A stretch of 64,000 nucleotides of DNA from AWTP1-13 sp963827545 (GCA_963827545.1 CAWHBI010000046.1:154874-218873), one strand, 5' to 3'. Shown: positions 36,586 through 46,283, counted from the stretch's first letter. Numbers and translations: made by a program. The notes: generated by a model not told the origin, from the letters alone.

Positions 36586-37855
36586 AGAGCAGCTTGCTTT
36601 AGGTAGCTTGATCGCGATAGATGTCGTCGCTGCGTCTTGACGAGGTTCCGCGCGGTCGCAGCCAGTGCAGCGTGAGGGCGAAGCTCTTCAAGGCGTGCTC
36701 GAAGTCGCTGCACGAGCGGGCGCTGTTTGTTGAGCAAGGCGTCGTGCAGCGCTCGCTCCTTCGCGAGCTCGATCAGGCGTGATATCGGCGCCGAGTAGTT
36801 GGCGTTTCAGTGCAATTGCCGCCAGATCGATATTCTCCTGCGGCACCCGATCAGCTTGTTCTCCAGCATCGTCGGCGCGCATCGGCGTCCGGCGGCGGCA
36901 CGAAGATCTCGCGCGAGAACCGCCCGGGACGCTTCATGGCGGGGTCACATCCCACGGCATGTTGGTGGCCGCCAGGATCAGGACCGCGCGATTGTCCTTG
37001 CCCATGCCGTCGAGCTGGGCCAGGAACTCGTTGACCACGGTGCGCGTATGCTCGGAATGCGCCTTCGACCGTGAGTAGGCGAGCGCGTCGAGCTCGTCGA
37101 AGAACAGCACGCAGGGCGCCTGCGGCGGGCCTTGTCGAACAGCGATGCGAGATTGCGCTCGCTTTCGCCGATCCACATGTTGAGCACGTCGGAGATGCCG
37201 ACCGACACGAACTCCGCGTTGCACTCGTTGGCGACGGCGCGCGCGATCATGGTCTTGCCGCAGCCGGGCGGGCCGTACAGCAGGATGCCGCCGCCCGCCT
37301 GCTTGCGAAAGCGCTGGAACAGGCCGGGATTGAGGAACGGCTCTATGATCTTGAGCCGGATGGTCTGCTTGAGGTCCTCCATGCCGACGATGCTGGAGAA
37401 GCGCACCCGCTCCTCGGGCACACGCTGAAACGACACGACCTTGCCTGGCTCCGATGCGGCGACGACGCTCAGCTGCGGCGGTGCGCTGCGGCGGGCCTGC
37501 GCTAGAGCCGGTCGAGGTCGTCGTCGGCCTCGAACCCCGCCATGCTGCGGGCCTGGGCATAGCGCGTGAGTGCCTCCGCCCGCCGTCCCAGCTCGAGCAG
37601 GGCCCGAGCTGCCCCGACATGGCCAGCGGCGCCATGCGATTGCTGCTGACACAGGAGCTCGAACTGAGCCAGAGCAGCCTCTGCATCATTGGCATCAAGC
37701 AGTATCCGGGCATATTGCGAGCGCGCGCTCGCATCAAGGGATGCAGCAGCAGGCGCTGCTCGAGCTCGATCCGTCCAGTCACTAGAGGCTTCCTCCCGGT
37801 TCAGGGCAGCTCGGTTCAAGCTCGGGCCATCCAGCGCCGCAGAAGCAGCGGCCAT
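36586..37855 (-). CDS. AAA+ ATPase with N-terminal TPR-like region, several frameshifts
   Basis: About 420 codons. The N-terminal part has TPR-like text (SQYARILLDANDAEAALAQF, GAARALLELGRRAEALTRYA). The AAA+ domain follows: IVGMEDLKQTIRLKIIEPFL, Walker A GGGILLYGPPGCGKTMIARA, Walker B CVLFFDELDALAYSR, sensor 1 VLILAATNMPWD and the second region of homology MKRPGRFSREIFVPPPDADA. This is the CDC48/SpoVK-like class that unfolds proteins. Frames change near 37510, 37125, 36945, 36860 and 36790, and the 3' end is approximate. The start overlaps the upstream TPR gene by 40 bases, which indicates coupling. Confidence 0.78.
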
Positions 37856-38691
37856 ACCCAGCTGTAGATCACATATACCAAGATGAAAATCGCCAGCATG
37901 AGGGCAGCCACGGGATCGCTTTGTCCCACTATTCGCACGGAGGCGGCGCCAACGAGCCACAATGCGATCGATGCCGCCCAGCCCCAGCGAAGGATCGGCC
38001 ACAGCGGCAGCATCGACCAATGCGTGGTCGCCTTCAGGTGCGATGCGATGCGGACAAACTCGGCGTTGTCCGGCTGCGCCCGCACCAGCTCCTGCGCGAT
38101 GCGCAGCGCGCCCCGGAAATCGCCACGATCCTCCAAGGCGATCAGGATCAACACGAGCGTTTGCGTCGATTGAGGATGGCGGACGAGGAGTTGCTGCAAG
38201 GAATGACTGGTTGAAGCCGAGGGCTGCTCGATGAAGTCGCACAGTGTGCGCGCGCCCAGACAGCCGGCGTCGTGCGGATCGTATTTCAGCCCTTCCTCGC
38301 ACAAGGCGCGCGCCTTCTGCAGCTGCATGGCGCGGATCATCAGCTCGGCATATCGGGCATAGTAGGGAGCGTGCTCGGGATAGTCGCGCAGCAGCTCGAC
38401 GATGACCTGCTCCGCGTCCCTCAGGTTGTTCTTCTCCACCTGCAGCTCGAACAGCAGCAGGCGCGCGGACTGGTTCTCCGGAACCTGTAGGAGCACCTGC
38501 CGTACGGTCGCCAGCGCCCCGTCGGGGTCGTCGTCCAAATGATCCGCCCAGGCGGATTGCAGCAGGAGCACGGGATGGTTCGGGTGGTCCTGCAGCGCGC
38601 CCTTGAGGCGCGCCTTCGCTTGAGCGATCCGCCGGCGCTCCAGCAGCGCCTCGACCTCCGCGACCAGAAGCTGCGGCAAAGTATTGCTCAT
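37816..38691 (-). CDS. TPR protein with C-terminal membrane anchor
   Basis: A 291-residue protein, MSNTLPQLLVAEVEALLERR onward. About six tetratricopeptide-like helix pairs (QSARLLLFELQVEKNNLRDA, LQKARALCEEGLKYDPHDAG and so on) occupy residues 1-210. Two membrane helices follow (near SMLPLWPILRWGWAASIALW and VAALMLAIFILVYVIYSWVW), ending in a short basic tail. The TPR part should face the cytosol. It overlaps the AAA+ gene downstream, so it may be the membrane tether or adaptor of that ATPase; this is inferred from coupling. The frame is intact. Confidence 0.8.
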   Translation of the reverse strand: MSNTLPQLLVAEVEALLERRRIAQAKARLKGALQDHPNHPVLLLQSAWADHLDDDPDGALATVRQVLLQVPENQSARLLLFELQVEKNNLRDAEQVIVELLRDYPEHAPYYARYAELMIRAMQLQKARALCEEGLKYDPHDAGCLGARTLCDFIEQPSASTSHSLQQLLVRHPQSTQTLVLILIALEDRGDFRGALRIAQELVRAQPDNAEFVRIASHLKATTHWSMLPLWPILRWGWAASIALWLVGAASVRIVGQSDPVAALMLAIFILVYVIYSWVWPLLLRRWMARA

Positions 38692-38700
38692 GATGCCCCT

Positions 38701-38778
38701 CGAGTGTGGTGATCGAGACGTCCGCAACATCCTGGCGGCTTGGTGATCATGCGGACTTCTCGATCTGAACCACACTAG
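38701..38778. mobile_element. MITE-A, 78 bp (copy 2)
   Basis: Nearly identical to the element at 21190-21267, with CGAG for CTAG at the left end and CCACACTAG at the right. It begins nine bases upstream of the TPR gene start, so it occupies the place of that gene's promoter or the former junction with the upstream gene. Confidence 0.85.
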
Positions 38779-38791
38779 AATCATTATTTTG

Positions 38792-38865
38792 CTAGTGTCC
38801 TTTCGATCGCGAGTTCGTTCGACATTGGCGGCACAGTGTGACGAACTTCGCGATCGGGACACTAG
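38792..38865. mobile_element. MITE-B, 74 bp (copy 2)
   Basis: CTAGTGTCCTTTCGATCGCG ... CGCGATCGGGACACTAG, same length and arms as the copy at 24312-24385. It lies 13 bases from MITE-A. Its terminal CTAG supplies the TAG stop codon of the membrane-protein gene that reads in from the right. Confidence 0.85.
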
Positions 38866-39336
38866 CGGCCAAGCAAGGCGTCCAGCGCGAACAGCAGGGT
38901 GAAGCTGCCGGCGATGCAGGCGAGCCCCGCGATCCAGCCGTTGGGCCGATCCAACCCCATGAGATCAGCACTGCGCTGCTCCCTGCGGTGCAGAGCATAG
39001 CCGAGGCCAAACAGCACCAGTGCGATGACCCGGTGCAGGTATGATATGGACCGCTCGCCAGCGAACCGGTCTATGCTGGCGCGAAACGCCATGCCCCACT
39101 CGGTGCCCGCCACGGCCAGCATGAACGCGAAATAGGCAATCAAGGTGATGCCACCGGGGAAGGTCGCGCTGCGGGCGCTGCAGGCGCACCGAGTTGATCG
39201 CAACAATGGCGATTGCCGCCAGCGGCCCCCCAAAGAACGACGTTAGGAACGCCGTCTGCACCGAGTATGGGGCTTTCGCGATGGTGGTGTCGGTGAGAGA
39301 TGGCCGCAGCAGCTCGTCCCTGGAAAGACCCATCAA
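38862..39336 (-). CDS. Small multi-helix membrane protein, one frameshift
   Basis: About 158 codons after joining two frames near 39175. The N-terminal part MMGLSRDELLRPSLTDTTIA precedes a helix (SFFGGPLAAIAIVAINSVRL). The rest has three more helices (GITLIAYFAFMLAVAGTEWG, LHRVIALVLFGLGYAL, WIAGLACIAGSFTLLFALDA). No known domain is recognised. Length is 3n+1. It lies upstream of the TPR and AAA+ genes on the same strand, now separated from them by two MITEs, and may belong to the same functional set. Confidence 0.65.
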
Positions 39337-39737
39337 GTCGTGCCCCGTTGGTTGTCAGCGAGCCATCATGGGTGCCACACCGGGCTTGGAAACGGAAGCC
39401 GCTCCCATGCTCCCCGCGAGGGAAGGGCGACAGGCCCCACCGGCGGCTCCCGGATGTGCATTTTTCTGTTCCCGCCATCCGGAGAAACACACAAGATGTG
39501 ACCGCTTTTCGACGATGCGATGGCATGAGCTGACCGATCGGCCGAGCCCTGGACCCTTTCACCTGACCGCAGCCGTATGCGAAGCATGGCTAGCATGGCG
39601 CGTCGGAGCGCCCATGACGCGGGGAAGGGGGATGGCGGGGGTGGTCAACCCGCGCGGGCACCTGCACGGCGACCCCTTGCCGTTTCCGCGCCGGCATCCA
39701 TGATGGGACTGACGGCTCCCGGCACGAAGGGCAGCAC
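39337..39737. other. Intergenic stretch, nothing assigned
   Basis: Some 400 bases between divergent genes. Short frames on both strands lack motifs or convincing starts. I see no repeat from the families in this window. Confidence 0.4.
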
Positions 39738-40485
39738 ATGAGGCTCGACGATCCCGCTCCGCATTCCGCTGGGCATCCGGCGCAGACACGCACGAGCGTG
39801 CTGGTGACGGGCTTCGGTCCGTTCCCGGGCGTGCCGGTCAACGCCACCATGCGCCTCGTGCCGGAACTGGTGCAGGCAGCCCGTCACGCCCTGCCGGGGG
39901 TACGCGTCGCCTCCGCCATCCTGGCGACCGAATGGGCGGCGGCGCCACTGCGTCTGGACGCCCTCCTCGCCGACACGGAACCCGATCTCGTTGCTCCACT
40001 TCGGCGTGTCCTCTCGCGCGCGCGGCTTCGAGGTCGAGACACGGGCAGGCAACGCGTGCGTGCTGCTGCCGGACGCGTCGGGTTGCCTGCCGCCGGCTGC
40101 GGAGCTGCACGTGGGCAATGCCGCCCATCTCGCGGTAAGCCTGCCCGTGCATCACCTGGTGGCCCGGCTGCGGCGACGCCGGATTCCAGCCTTCGTCTCG
40201 CGCGACGCCGGCGGCTATCTGTGCAATGCGTTGCTGTATCACTCGCTGCTGCGCGTCAGGCAAGCGCGCGGCCGCCGCGTCGGCTTCATTCATATCCCCG
40301 CGAGCCTCGCCCGGCCAGGGGGAGCCAACCGCGGGCGCAGCGGCGCCTCTCCGCTTTCGTGGGACCAGGCGCTGCAGGGAAGCCTCGAGATTCTGGCGGC
40401 TTGCCTCGGCCGGCCGCTGCCACTCGAGGGGTCAATGCATCTGCGCCTCGAACACGCAACCCGACAGCGTCTTGCCCCGGCCTGA
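39738..40485 (+). CDS. pcp: Pyroglutamyl-peptidase I family protein, one frameshift
   Basis: Removes N-terminal pyroglutamate from peptides. The family opening VLVTGFGPFPGVPVNATMRL is in the first frame. The second frame, joined near 39991, holds LLHFGVSSRARGFEVETRAG, the catalytic cysteine block SRDAGGYLCNALLYHSLL and the histidine block VGFIHIPASLARP. Length is 3n+1. The usual glutamate-bearing loop is less clear. The 3' end overlaps the convergent SDR gene by 54 bases. Confidence 0.85.
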
Positions 40486-41163
40486 GGCCAGATAGAGCGC
40501 CAGTGCGGCGATATCCGGTTCCCCGCAGAGGCCCGGCTCGGTCGGCACCAGGGAGGTCTGCGGGGCGATCGCGTTGAAGCGGATGGCGCGGCCGGCCCAT
40601 TCCTCGGCCTGGGCCCGGGTCATGGCCACCAGGCCGGTCCTGGCGACGCTGGCAAAAGCCTGCCTGGCGCCCTTGGCCGGTCCGTTCAAGGTGGCGATGT
40701 TGAGAATGAGCCCGTCCGTCCAGGTCACGCTCATGCGATTGGCGGCGATCTTGGACAAAATGAACGGCAGCACCATCCGCTCGGCAATCACCCGCTCTAT
40801 CTCGGCCAGGTCCGCCAAGGGCCCAAGGCGGCCCGCATCCAGGGGCACCAGGTTGATGACCACATCCAGCCCACAGAACGCCCCGATGGCCGTCTTGGCG
40901 AACTGAACGACATCATCCGTCACCGTCCCAATCGGTCCATAGGCCTTGGCCTCCAAGGCGTCCGGCGCCACGATCTCGGCCACCGTTTCCATGGCCGTGC
41001 TGTCTTCGGCAAACTGCAGAACGAGCCGCCCCTTGTGCTCGGCGAAGCCCCTGGCGATGTCGACGCCGCAGCGGCTGGTAAGCCCCGTGATCAGAACCCG
41101 CTTTCCGGCAAGCTCGGGGTAGGCGGGGGCCGACAGGGCGCCCTCGATGACACTCATCAACAT
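40432..41163 (-). CDS. Atypical SDR-family protein lacking the Tyr/Lys pair
   Basis: A 243-residue Rossmann-fold protein. The dinucleotide loop is altered to VLITGLTSRCGVDIARGF, and the usual YxxxK active site is replaced: ARQAFASVARTGLVAMTRAQ has Phe at the Tyr position and no Lys four residues on. The C-terminal motif IRFNAIAP fits the family. It is therefore probably a non-catalytic or differently acting SDR. The ATG at 41163 has AGGAGGAAA upstream. The frame is intact. Confidence 0.75.
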   Translation of the reverse strand: MLMSVIEGALSAPAYPELAGKRVLITGLTSRCGVDIARGFAEHKGRLVLQFAEDSTAMETVAEIVAPDALEAKAYGPIGTVTDDVVQFAKTAIGAFCGLDVVINLVPLDAGRLGPLADLAEIERVIAERMVLPFILSKIAANRMSVTWTDGLILNIATLNGPAKGARQAFASVARTGLVAMTRAQAEEWAGRAIRFNAIAPQTSLVPTEPGLCGEPDIAALALYLASGRGKTLSGCVFEAQMH

Positions 41164-41455
41164 GGGGGGTTTCCTCCTGAACGCGGCCACTTCGGCGGCG
41201 AGCGGCTCAACTGATCCGCTTCTGGCGCCGATTCGGCTAACAACCCCTAAATGCGAGCCCGATTCGGGTGTCCGTGTGCCTGAATCCGTACGACTACCCG
41301 GCAGGTCTGTGGCGGAGTTGGGGCGCACCCACACAGCCGGCATGATAATTCAGTGGGGCGCGGCGGAATAGCCGCCATGCCCGCCCGCGCTTGGAGCTGT
41401 GGGCACCCGCTGTTACAAGGACCGCAATTTCCATTTTCCTTGCCTGGAGATCGCC

Positions 41456-42784
41456 ATGGCGCCGCTCGACGTAAAGCCCAATGAGCTCGAGCCCTACTGG
41501 GTGCCGTTCACCGCCAACCGCGCCTTCAAGAAACGCCCGCGTCTGTTCGCCGGCGCCAAGGGCCTGCACTATTTCAAGCCGGACGGCGCCAAGGTGATCG
41601 ACGCCACCTCCGGCCTGTTCTGCGTGAATGCGGGCCACTGCCGCGAGCCGATCGTGAAGGCCATTCAGGAGATGGCGGCCAAGCTCGATTACGCGCCCGC
41701 GTTCCAATACGGCCATCCCAAGGTGTTCGAGCTGGCCTCGCGGCTGGCGTTGCTGGCGCCCGGCGATCTCGACTACGCGTTCTTCTCCAATTCAGGCTCC
41801 GAGGCGGTCGACACGGCGCTGAAAATTGCGCTCGGCTACCACAAGGCCAGGGGCGAGGGCGCGCGCACCCGCTTCATCGGCCGCGAGCGCGGCTATCACG
41901 GCATCGGCTTCGGCGGCATCTCGGTCGGCGGCATGGTCGCCAACCGCAAGCAGTTCGGCAACATGCTGACCGGCGTCGACCACCTGCAGACGACCTACGA
42001 CCGCTCACGCCAGGCCTTTACCAAGGGCGAGCCGGAGTGGGGCGCGCATCTGGCCGACGAGCTGACCCGGCTCGTCAATCTGCACGATGCCTCCACCATT
42101 GCCGCCGTCATCGTCGAGCCGGTGGCGGGCTCCACCGGCATCCTGCCGCCGCCCAAGGGCTATCTCGAGAAGCTGCGCCAGATCACGGCCCAGCACGGCA
42201 TCCTCTTGATCTTCGACGAGGTCATCACCGGTTTCGGCCGGCTCGGCCACTGCTTCGCATCGGAGCGCTACGGCGTCACGCCCGACATGATCACCTTCGC
42301 CAAGGGCATCACCAACGCGGCCGTGCCGATGGCCGGCGTGATGGCATCGAAGACGATCTACGACGCGTTCATGACCGGGCCCGAGCACATGGTGGAGCTG
42401 TTCCACGGCTACACCTACTCGGGCCACCCGCTGGCTGCCGCGGCCGGCCTCGCCACGCTCGACATCTACAAGGACGAGGGCCTATTCGAGCGCGCGGCAA
42501 AGCTGGAGCCGGTGTTTGCCGACGCCATGATGAGCCTCGAGGGCGAGCCCAACGTGGTCGACATCCGCACGGTGGGCCTCCTCTGCGGCATCGATCTGGA
42601 GTCCGTTCCGGGCAAGGCCGGTCTGCGCGGCTACGAAGCGACCGAACGCATGTACCACGACTTCGACATCTACGTGCGCGTCGCCATGGACACCCTGGTC
42701 GTCGCCCCGCCGCTGATCTCCACCGAATCCGACATCGCCCAGATCCGCGACCAGCTCGCCAAGGTTCTGAGGGCCGTGGCGTAG
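41456..42784 (+). CDS. Omega-amino acid--pyruvate aminotransferase (class III)
   Basis: A 442-residue PLP enzyme of fold type I. The opening ELEPYWVPFTANRAFKKRPR is characteristic of beta-alanine:pyruvate transaminases. The phosphate-binding loop is SNSGSEAVDTALKIAL, the aspartate that touches the pyridine ring is in LLIFDEVITGFGR, and the Schiff-base lysine is in ITFAKGITNAAVPM. It should move an amino group from a terminal amine or beta-alanine to pyruvate. The ATG at 41456 has CTGGAGA upstream. The frame is intact and it is monocistronic. Confidence 0.93.
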   Translation: MAPLDVKPNELEPYWVPFTANRAFKKRPRLFAGAKGLHYFKPDGAKVIDATSGLFCVNAGHCREPIVKAIQEMAAKLDYAPAFQYGHPKVFELASRLALLAPGDLDYAFFSNSGSEAVDTALKIALGYHKARGEGARTRFIGRERGYHGIGFGGISVGGMVANRKQFGNMLTGVDHLQTTYDRSRQAFTKGEPEWGAHLADELTRLVNLHDASTIAAVIVEPVAGSTGILPPPKGYLEKLRQITAQHGILLIFDEVITGFGRLGHCFASERYGVTPDMITFAKGITNAAVPMAGVMASKTIYDAFMTGPEHMVELFHGYTYSGHPLAAAAGLATLDIYKDEGLFERAAKLEPVFADAMMSLEGEPNVVDIRTVGLLCGIDLESVPGKAGLRGYEATERMYHDFDIYVRVAMDTLVVAPPLISTESDIAQIRDQLAKVLRAVA

Positions 42785-42798
42785 GCGTAGGGCGCCCC

Positions 42799-42905
42799 GC
42801 ACCTTCACCTCCCCCTGGAGGGGGGAGGGCGATGCGTCCGCGGTTTAGCGCGGCCAGCTCCAACCTCGCCACGCGCACGACAGCCGCGCTAAGCCGCTGG
42901 ACGCA
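42799..42905. repeat. Palindromic repeat after the aminotransferase gene
   Basis: CTTCACCTCCCCCTGGAGGG with GGGAGGG, then GATGCGTCCGCGGTTTAGCG (42831-42850) facing CGCTAAGCCGCTGGACGCATC (42889-42909). The nested arrangement could end aminotransferase transcription. Confidence 0.65.
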
Positions 42906-42950
42906 TCGGGTGGGGGTGACCGGACGCACGCTCCCGCGTTAGGCTCGGCA

Positions 42951-43339
42951 ATGCCCAACGAGCGTGCCCGCAACTTGCGCAAGAGTATGAGCGATGGAGA
43001 GCGCAAGCTGTGGCAGGCGCTTACGCGCCAGGCAGGTCGATGGCGTGCGCTTTCGCCGCCAGCATCCAATCGGACCCTACATCGTCGATTTCGTGTGCCT
43101 GGAAAGGCGCCTCGTCGTCGAGGTGGACGGCGGACATCACACAGAAGACGATCAGATGGCGTACGACGCGCGTCGCGACCGGTGGCTCGAGGCCGAGGGC
43201 TATCGGGTGATGCGCATACCCAACATGCTACGTGTTCCAGAACCTGATGAATGTGGTGGACTCCATCTGGGGAGCATTGCAGGAGCAGCCCGACGTGCGT
43301 GCGTCACGACACCCCCACCAGGAACGCCATCGGACTTAG
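42951..43339 (+). CDS. DUF559 (Vsr/MTES-like endonuclease) protein, two frameshifts
   Basis: About 129 codons. It begins MPNERARNLRKSMSDGERKL with WQAL, continues in a second frame as FRRQHPIGPYIVDFVCLERR with LVVEVDGGHH (acidic and glutamate residues of the PD-(D/E)xK-like fold) and GYRVMRIPN, and ends in a third as VFQNLMNVVDSIWGALQEQ. The order matches DUF559 proteins, which resemble very-short-patch-repair endonucleases. Shifts lie near 43025 and 43225. Function unknown. Confidence 0.78.
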
Positions 43340-43397
43340 CCCGCCGGCGTCGTCTGTTGACCGATGTTACCGACGGCGGTCTAAGCCCGTGGCGTTC

Positions 43398-43424
43398 CGT
43401 CCTCCCCCCTCTAGGGGGAGGTGA
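43398..43424. repeat. Short palindrome
   Basis: TCCTCCCCCCTCTAGGGGGAGGTGA forms a 9-bp stem with a small loop. It lies 60 bases after the DUF559 gene and is a single hairpin of the R1b kind. Confidence 0.6.
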
Positions 43425-43698
43425 AAAAAACGGCGTTCGAGCCCGACGCACTGCGCGCTGGCGCCACCTGCAACCCTGCGCGAAGGCTCGCTCGAGCTGA
43501 GCCCGCCCGGCATCGAGCTCTCGATGGCAGACATCTTTCCATCCGAGTGAGCCAAACGCGCCCCGCCGATCACAGGCGAGCCTGGCCAACCCATGGTCGA
43601 AAGCTGGTGATAGCCGCGCCGCGGCGGTTGCCTGTGCAGCGCTCCTTCGCGAATGCTTGGTGCAGCGATTCGGATTCGAGCATCCAAGTAGGTACGCG

Positions 43699-45321
43699 AT
43701 GACACGCCAATTTGCCCGGCCTGAGCCGCTGCACGCCCGTTTCGGCGACGCCTTCGTCATCCTCTCCGTCACCCTGCTGTCGCTGGCATCGGGCGCCTGG
43801 CTCATTGCCCGGCTCGGCTTCGAGCTGTGGCCGGCCATGCTGGCAGCATTGACCATCTATTGCGTGCTTCTCCTCGTTCACGTGATCGTGCGCCGGTCCT
43901 TCACAGCCGGGGACGACGAAGAGGACGATCTCGACGAAAGCGACGTTCACTGGCAGAGCGCGGCGGAGCGGTTCGATGCCGCGCTCGCGGACCATGACGC
44001 TGGCGCCGTCTCCAACCCGGTCGAGGCGACGGAACAGCCGCGCGCCCGCCTGCGCCCTGGGACTTGGCCCACGCCCTTGCCGATGCCCGAGGAGGCAGCC
44101 GGGGCCACTGCGCCACCTCCCGCGGCAGGCGACCCTTTCAGGTTCCGGCCCTCGCGCACGCCCTACTTGGAGGACGACGGCGAGCCGCTCGCGCCCGCGA
44201 CCCGGCAGCCCCGGCACAGCGGAACGAGGCGGCTGCCGGCCGGCGACCGCCTCAGGCACCGCCGGAGCCGCCCGAAATGAACGTCGAGCTCATCCAGGAG
44301 CTCATCAAGAAGCTGGCGGACGAGCTCAACAGCACTGTCCCCCGCGATCCCGATGAGCGAATCCGGGCCCGAGCTGGAGCCCGCTAACGAGACCGAAGCC
44401 ATGATCGGGCGCTCGGTGGCGGCGCTCGACACCACCGCCCGCACCATGCGTGCCGCGTCGCCGGACCCGGCTTCCGCACCGGCTTCGAGGGAAGCGGGCA
44501 AGATGCCGGACCGTCCGGTCGGGTCGGCAGCGCCGCAGAGGAGCGGTCCACCGGCGCTCGACCCCAAGCTTGCGCGCATTGCCGAGGCCGTTGCGGCGGA
44601 GCGCATCGAGGTGCTGCTCGAACCCATCCACGCGCTCGCCGAAGGCCGTGCGCGCCACTACGAGGTCAGCATGCGGCTGCTCACGGCCGACGGCACCTCC
44701 CTCGAACAGTCCGAATACACTCCAGCGGCGCTGGGCTCGGGGCTGATGCCGCGCATCGACGCCGCCCGCATGCTGCGCGCCGCTCGGATCGCCAGGCGTC
44801 TCGGCGAGCGCGGCCGCCAGGCCTCGGTGCTGGCAGCGATGGCCGGCGAGTCGCTGACCGACGAGAAATTCCTCGACACCGCCGCCAGGCAGCCAGGCAC
44901 CGACGGGCGCATCGGCCTCGTTCTGTCGTTCGCCCAAGGCGACGTTCGCACCTTCACGCCGGTCCATGCCGAGGCACTCGGCACCATGGCCGCCGCTGGC
45001 TTCGGCTTCGCGCTCGAGGAGGTGACCGACCTCGACATGGATTTCGGCGGGCTCAAGGCGATGGGCTTCGAGTTCGTCAAGCTCGACGCCCAGGTGTTTC
45101 TCGAGGGGCTGCCGGCGCCGGAGGCCCGCATCCCGGCCGCCGACATCTGCCGCTACCTGGCGGAGTTCGGCCTCACCCTCATCGTCGGCCGCATCGAGGA
45201 CGACTGGCTGTTGGCGCGCATCCTGGGCTTCGGAGTGCTGCTCGGCAAGGGCGCGCTGTTCGGCGGGCCCAAGCTGGTCAAGGCCGAGGTGGTGGCGGAG
45301 CCGGGAACGGCGGCCGCTTGA
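43699..45321 (+). CDS. Membrane-anchored degenerate EAL-domain protein, two compensating shifts
   Basis: About 541 codons. Two membrane helices lie near the N-terminus (AFVILSVTLLSLASGAWLIA, ELWPAMLAALTIYCVLLLVH), followed by a proline-rich linker and a short helix MNVELIQELIKKLADELNS. The C-terminal 250 residues are EAL-like: IEVLLEPIHALAEGRARHYE, then LVLSFAQGDVRTF, FGFALEEVTDLDMDFGGLKA and GFEFVKLDAQVFLEG. The catalytic EAL triad is replaced (YEVSMRLL), so c-di-GMP hydrolysis is unlikely. Frames change near 44240 and 44345 and return to the original frame. It is 33 bases upstream of the HAD gene. Confidence 0.78.
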
Positions 45322-45353
45322 TCGCCGCGCCTTGGCCCGCTAGGTGAGGGCCG

Positions 45354-46208
45354 ATGATGCTCTCGGCCGTCCCCATCCTGTCCTCGATTGCAGGCCTCGC
45401 CCCGACCAGCGAGGCCTGGATCGTCGACATCTGGGGCGTGATGCACAACGGCGCGCGCGCCCACCAGGCCGCCGTGGACGCGTGCGCCAGGTTCCGGGCC
45501 GCCGGCGGCACCGTCGTCCTGCTCTCCAACGCCCCGCGTCCCTTCGCTGCCGTGGTGCCGCACATGACCTCGCTCGGCGTCGATCCGCGAGCTTACGACG
45601 GCGGCGTCACGTCCGGGGACGCGACCCGCGACATGATCCGGGCATGGCAGGGCAAGGCGGTGCTGCACGTCGGCCCCGAGCGCGACAAGGGCCTGTTCGA
45701 CGGCTTCGACGTGCGCCTGTCGTCGCCCGACATCGCCCAAGTCGTGGTCTGCTCGGGCCTGTACGACGACACCAGGGAAACGCCCGCCGATTACGCCGGG
45801 CTGTTCACCCGCCTCATCGCCGGCGGCGTGCCCATGGTCTGCGCCAATCCCGATATCATGGTCGAGCGCGGCCACCAGCTCATCTATTGCGCGGGCGCGC
45901 TCGCCGCCGACTACGAGGCCAGAGGCGGAAAAGTGACTTACGCCGGCAAGCCGCACGCTCCCATATACGAGCGCACGCTGGCCGAGATCGCGCGCATCAG
46001 GGGCCGGCCCGTCGCCAAGGAGGACATCCTGTGCATCGGCGACGGCGTCGAGACCGACCTCAAGGGCGCGCACGTCGCGGGCTTGCGCTCCGTGTTCATC
46101 GCCAGCCCCATCTTCGTGCCCGATGGCCTCGACGCCGACGTGCTGGCCAAGCTGTTCTCGGCCACCCCTTTTACGCCGGTCGCCGCCCTGCCCGCCCTCG
46201 CTTGGTAG
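45354..46208 (+). CDS. TIGR01459-type HAD hydrolase (class IIA)
   Basis: A 284-residue HAD phosphatase. Motif I is WIVDIWGVMHNG (residues about 22-33, nucleophile Asp), motif II lies in VVLLSNAPRP, and motif III/IV is ILCIGDGVETDLKGAHVAGL (about 224-243). The capped class IIA architecture resembles NagD and nitrophenylphosphatases. This subfamily is typical of alphaproteobacteria; its physiological substrate is unknown. The start has GTGAGGGCC upstream, and the gene may be co-transcribed with the EAL-like gene. The frame is intact. Confidence 0.9.
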   Translation: MMLSAVPILSSIAGLAPTSEAWIVDIWGVMHNGARAHQAAVDACARFRAAGGTVVLLSNAPRPFAAVVPHMTSLGVDPRAYDGGVTSGDATRDMIRAWQGKAVLHVGPERDKGLFDGFDVRLSSPDIAQVVVCSGLYDDTRETPADYAGLFTRLIAGGVPMVCANPDIMVERGHQLIYCAGALAADYEARGGKVTYAGKPHAPIYERTLAEIARIRGRPVAKEDILCIGDGVETDLKGAHVAGLRSVFIASPIFVPDGLDADVLAKLFSATPFTPVAALPALAW

Positions 46209-46215
46209 ACGTAGG

Positions 46216-46278
46216 GCGGGTTGGCGCGGCCACCGCGGCCGATGCCATATCGAAGCGTCAATCCGCGCGTAACCCGCC
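46216..46278. repeat. Inverted repeat after the HAD gene
   Basis: GGCGGGTT at 46216 faces AACCCGCC at 46271, with GCGCGGCCACCGCGGCCG palindromic sequence between. It is of a widespread kind (GTAGGGCGGGTT...AACCCGCC) that lies between convergent genes and may serve as a bidirectional terminator. Confidence 0.6.
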
Positions 46279-46283
46279 GTCGC

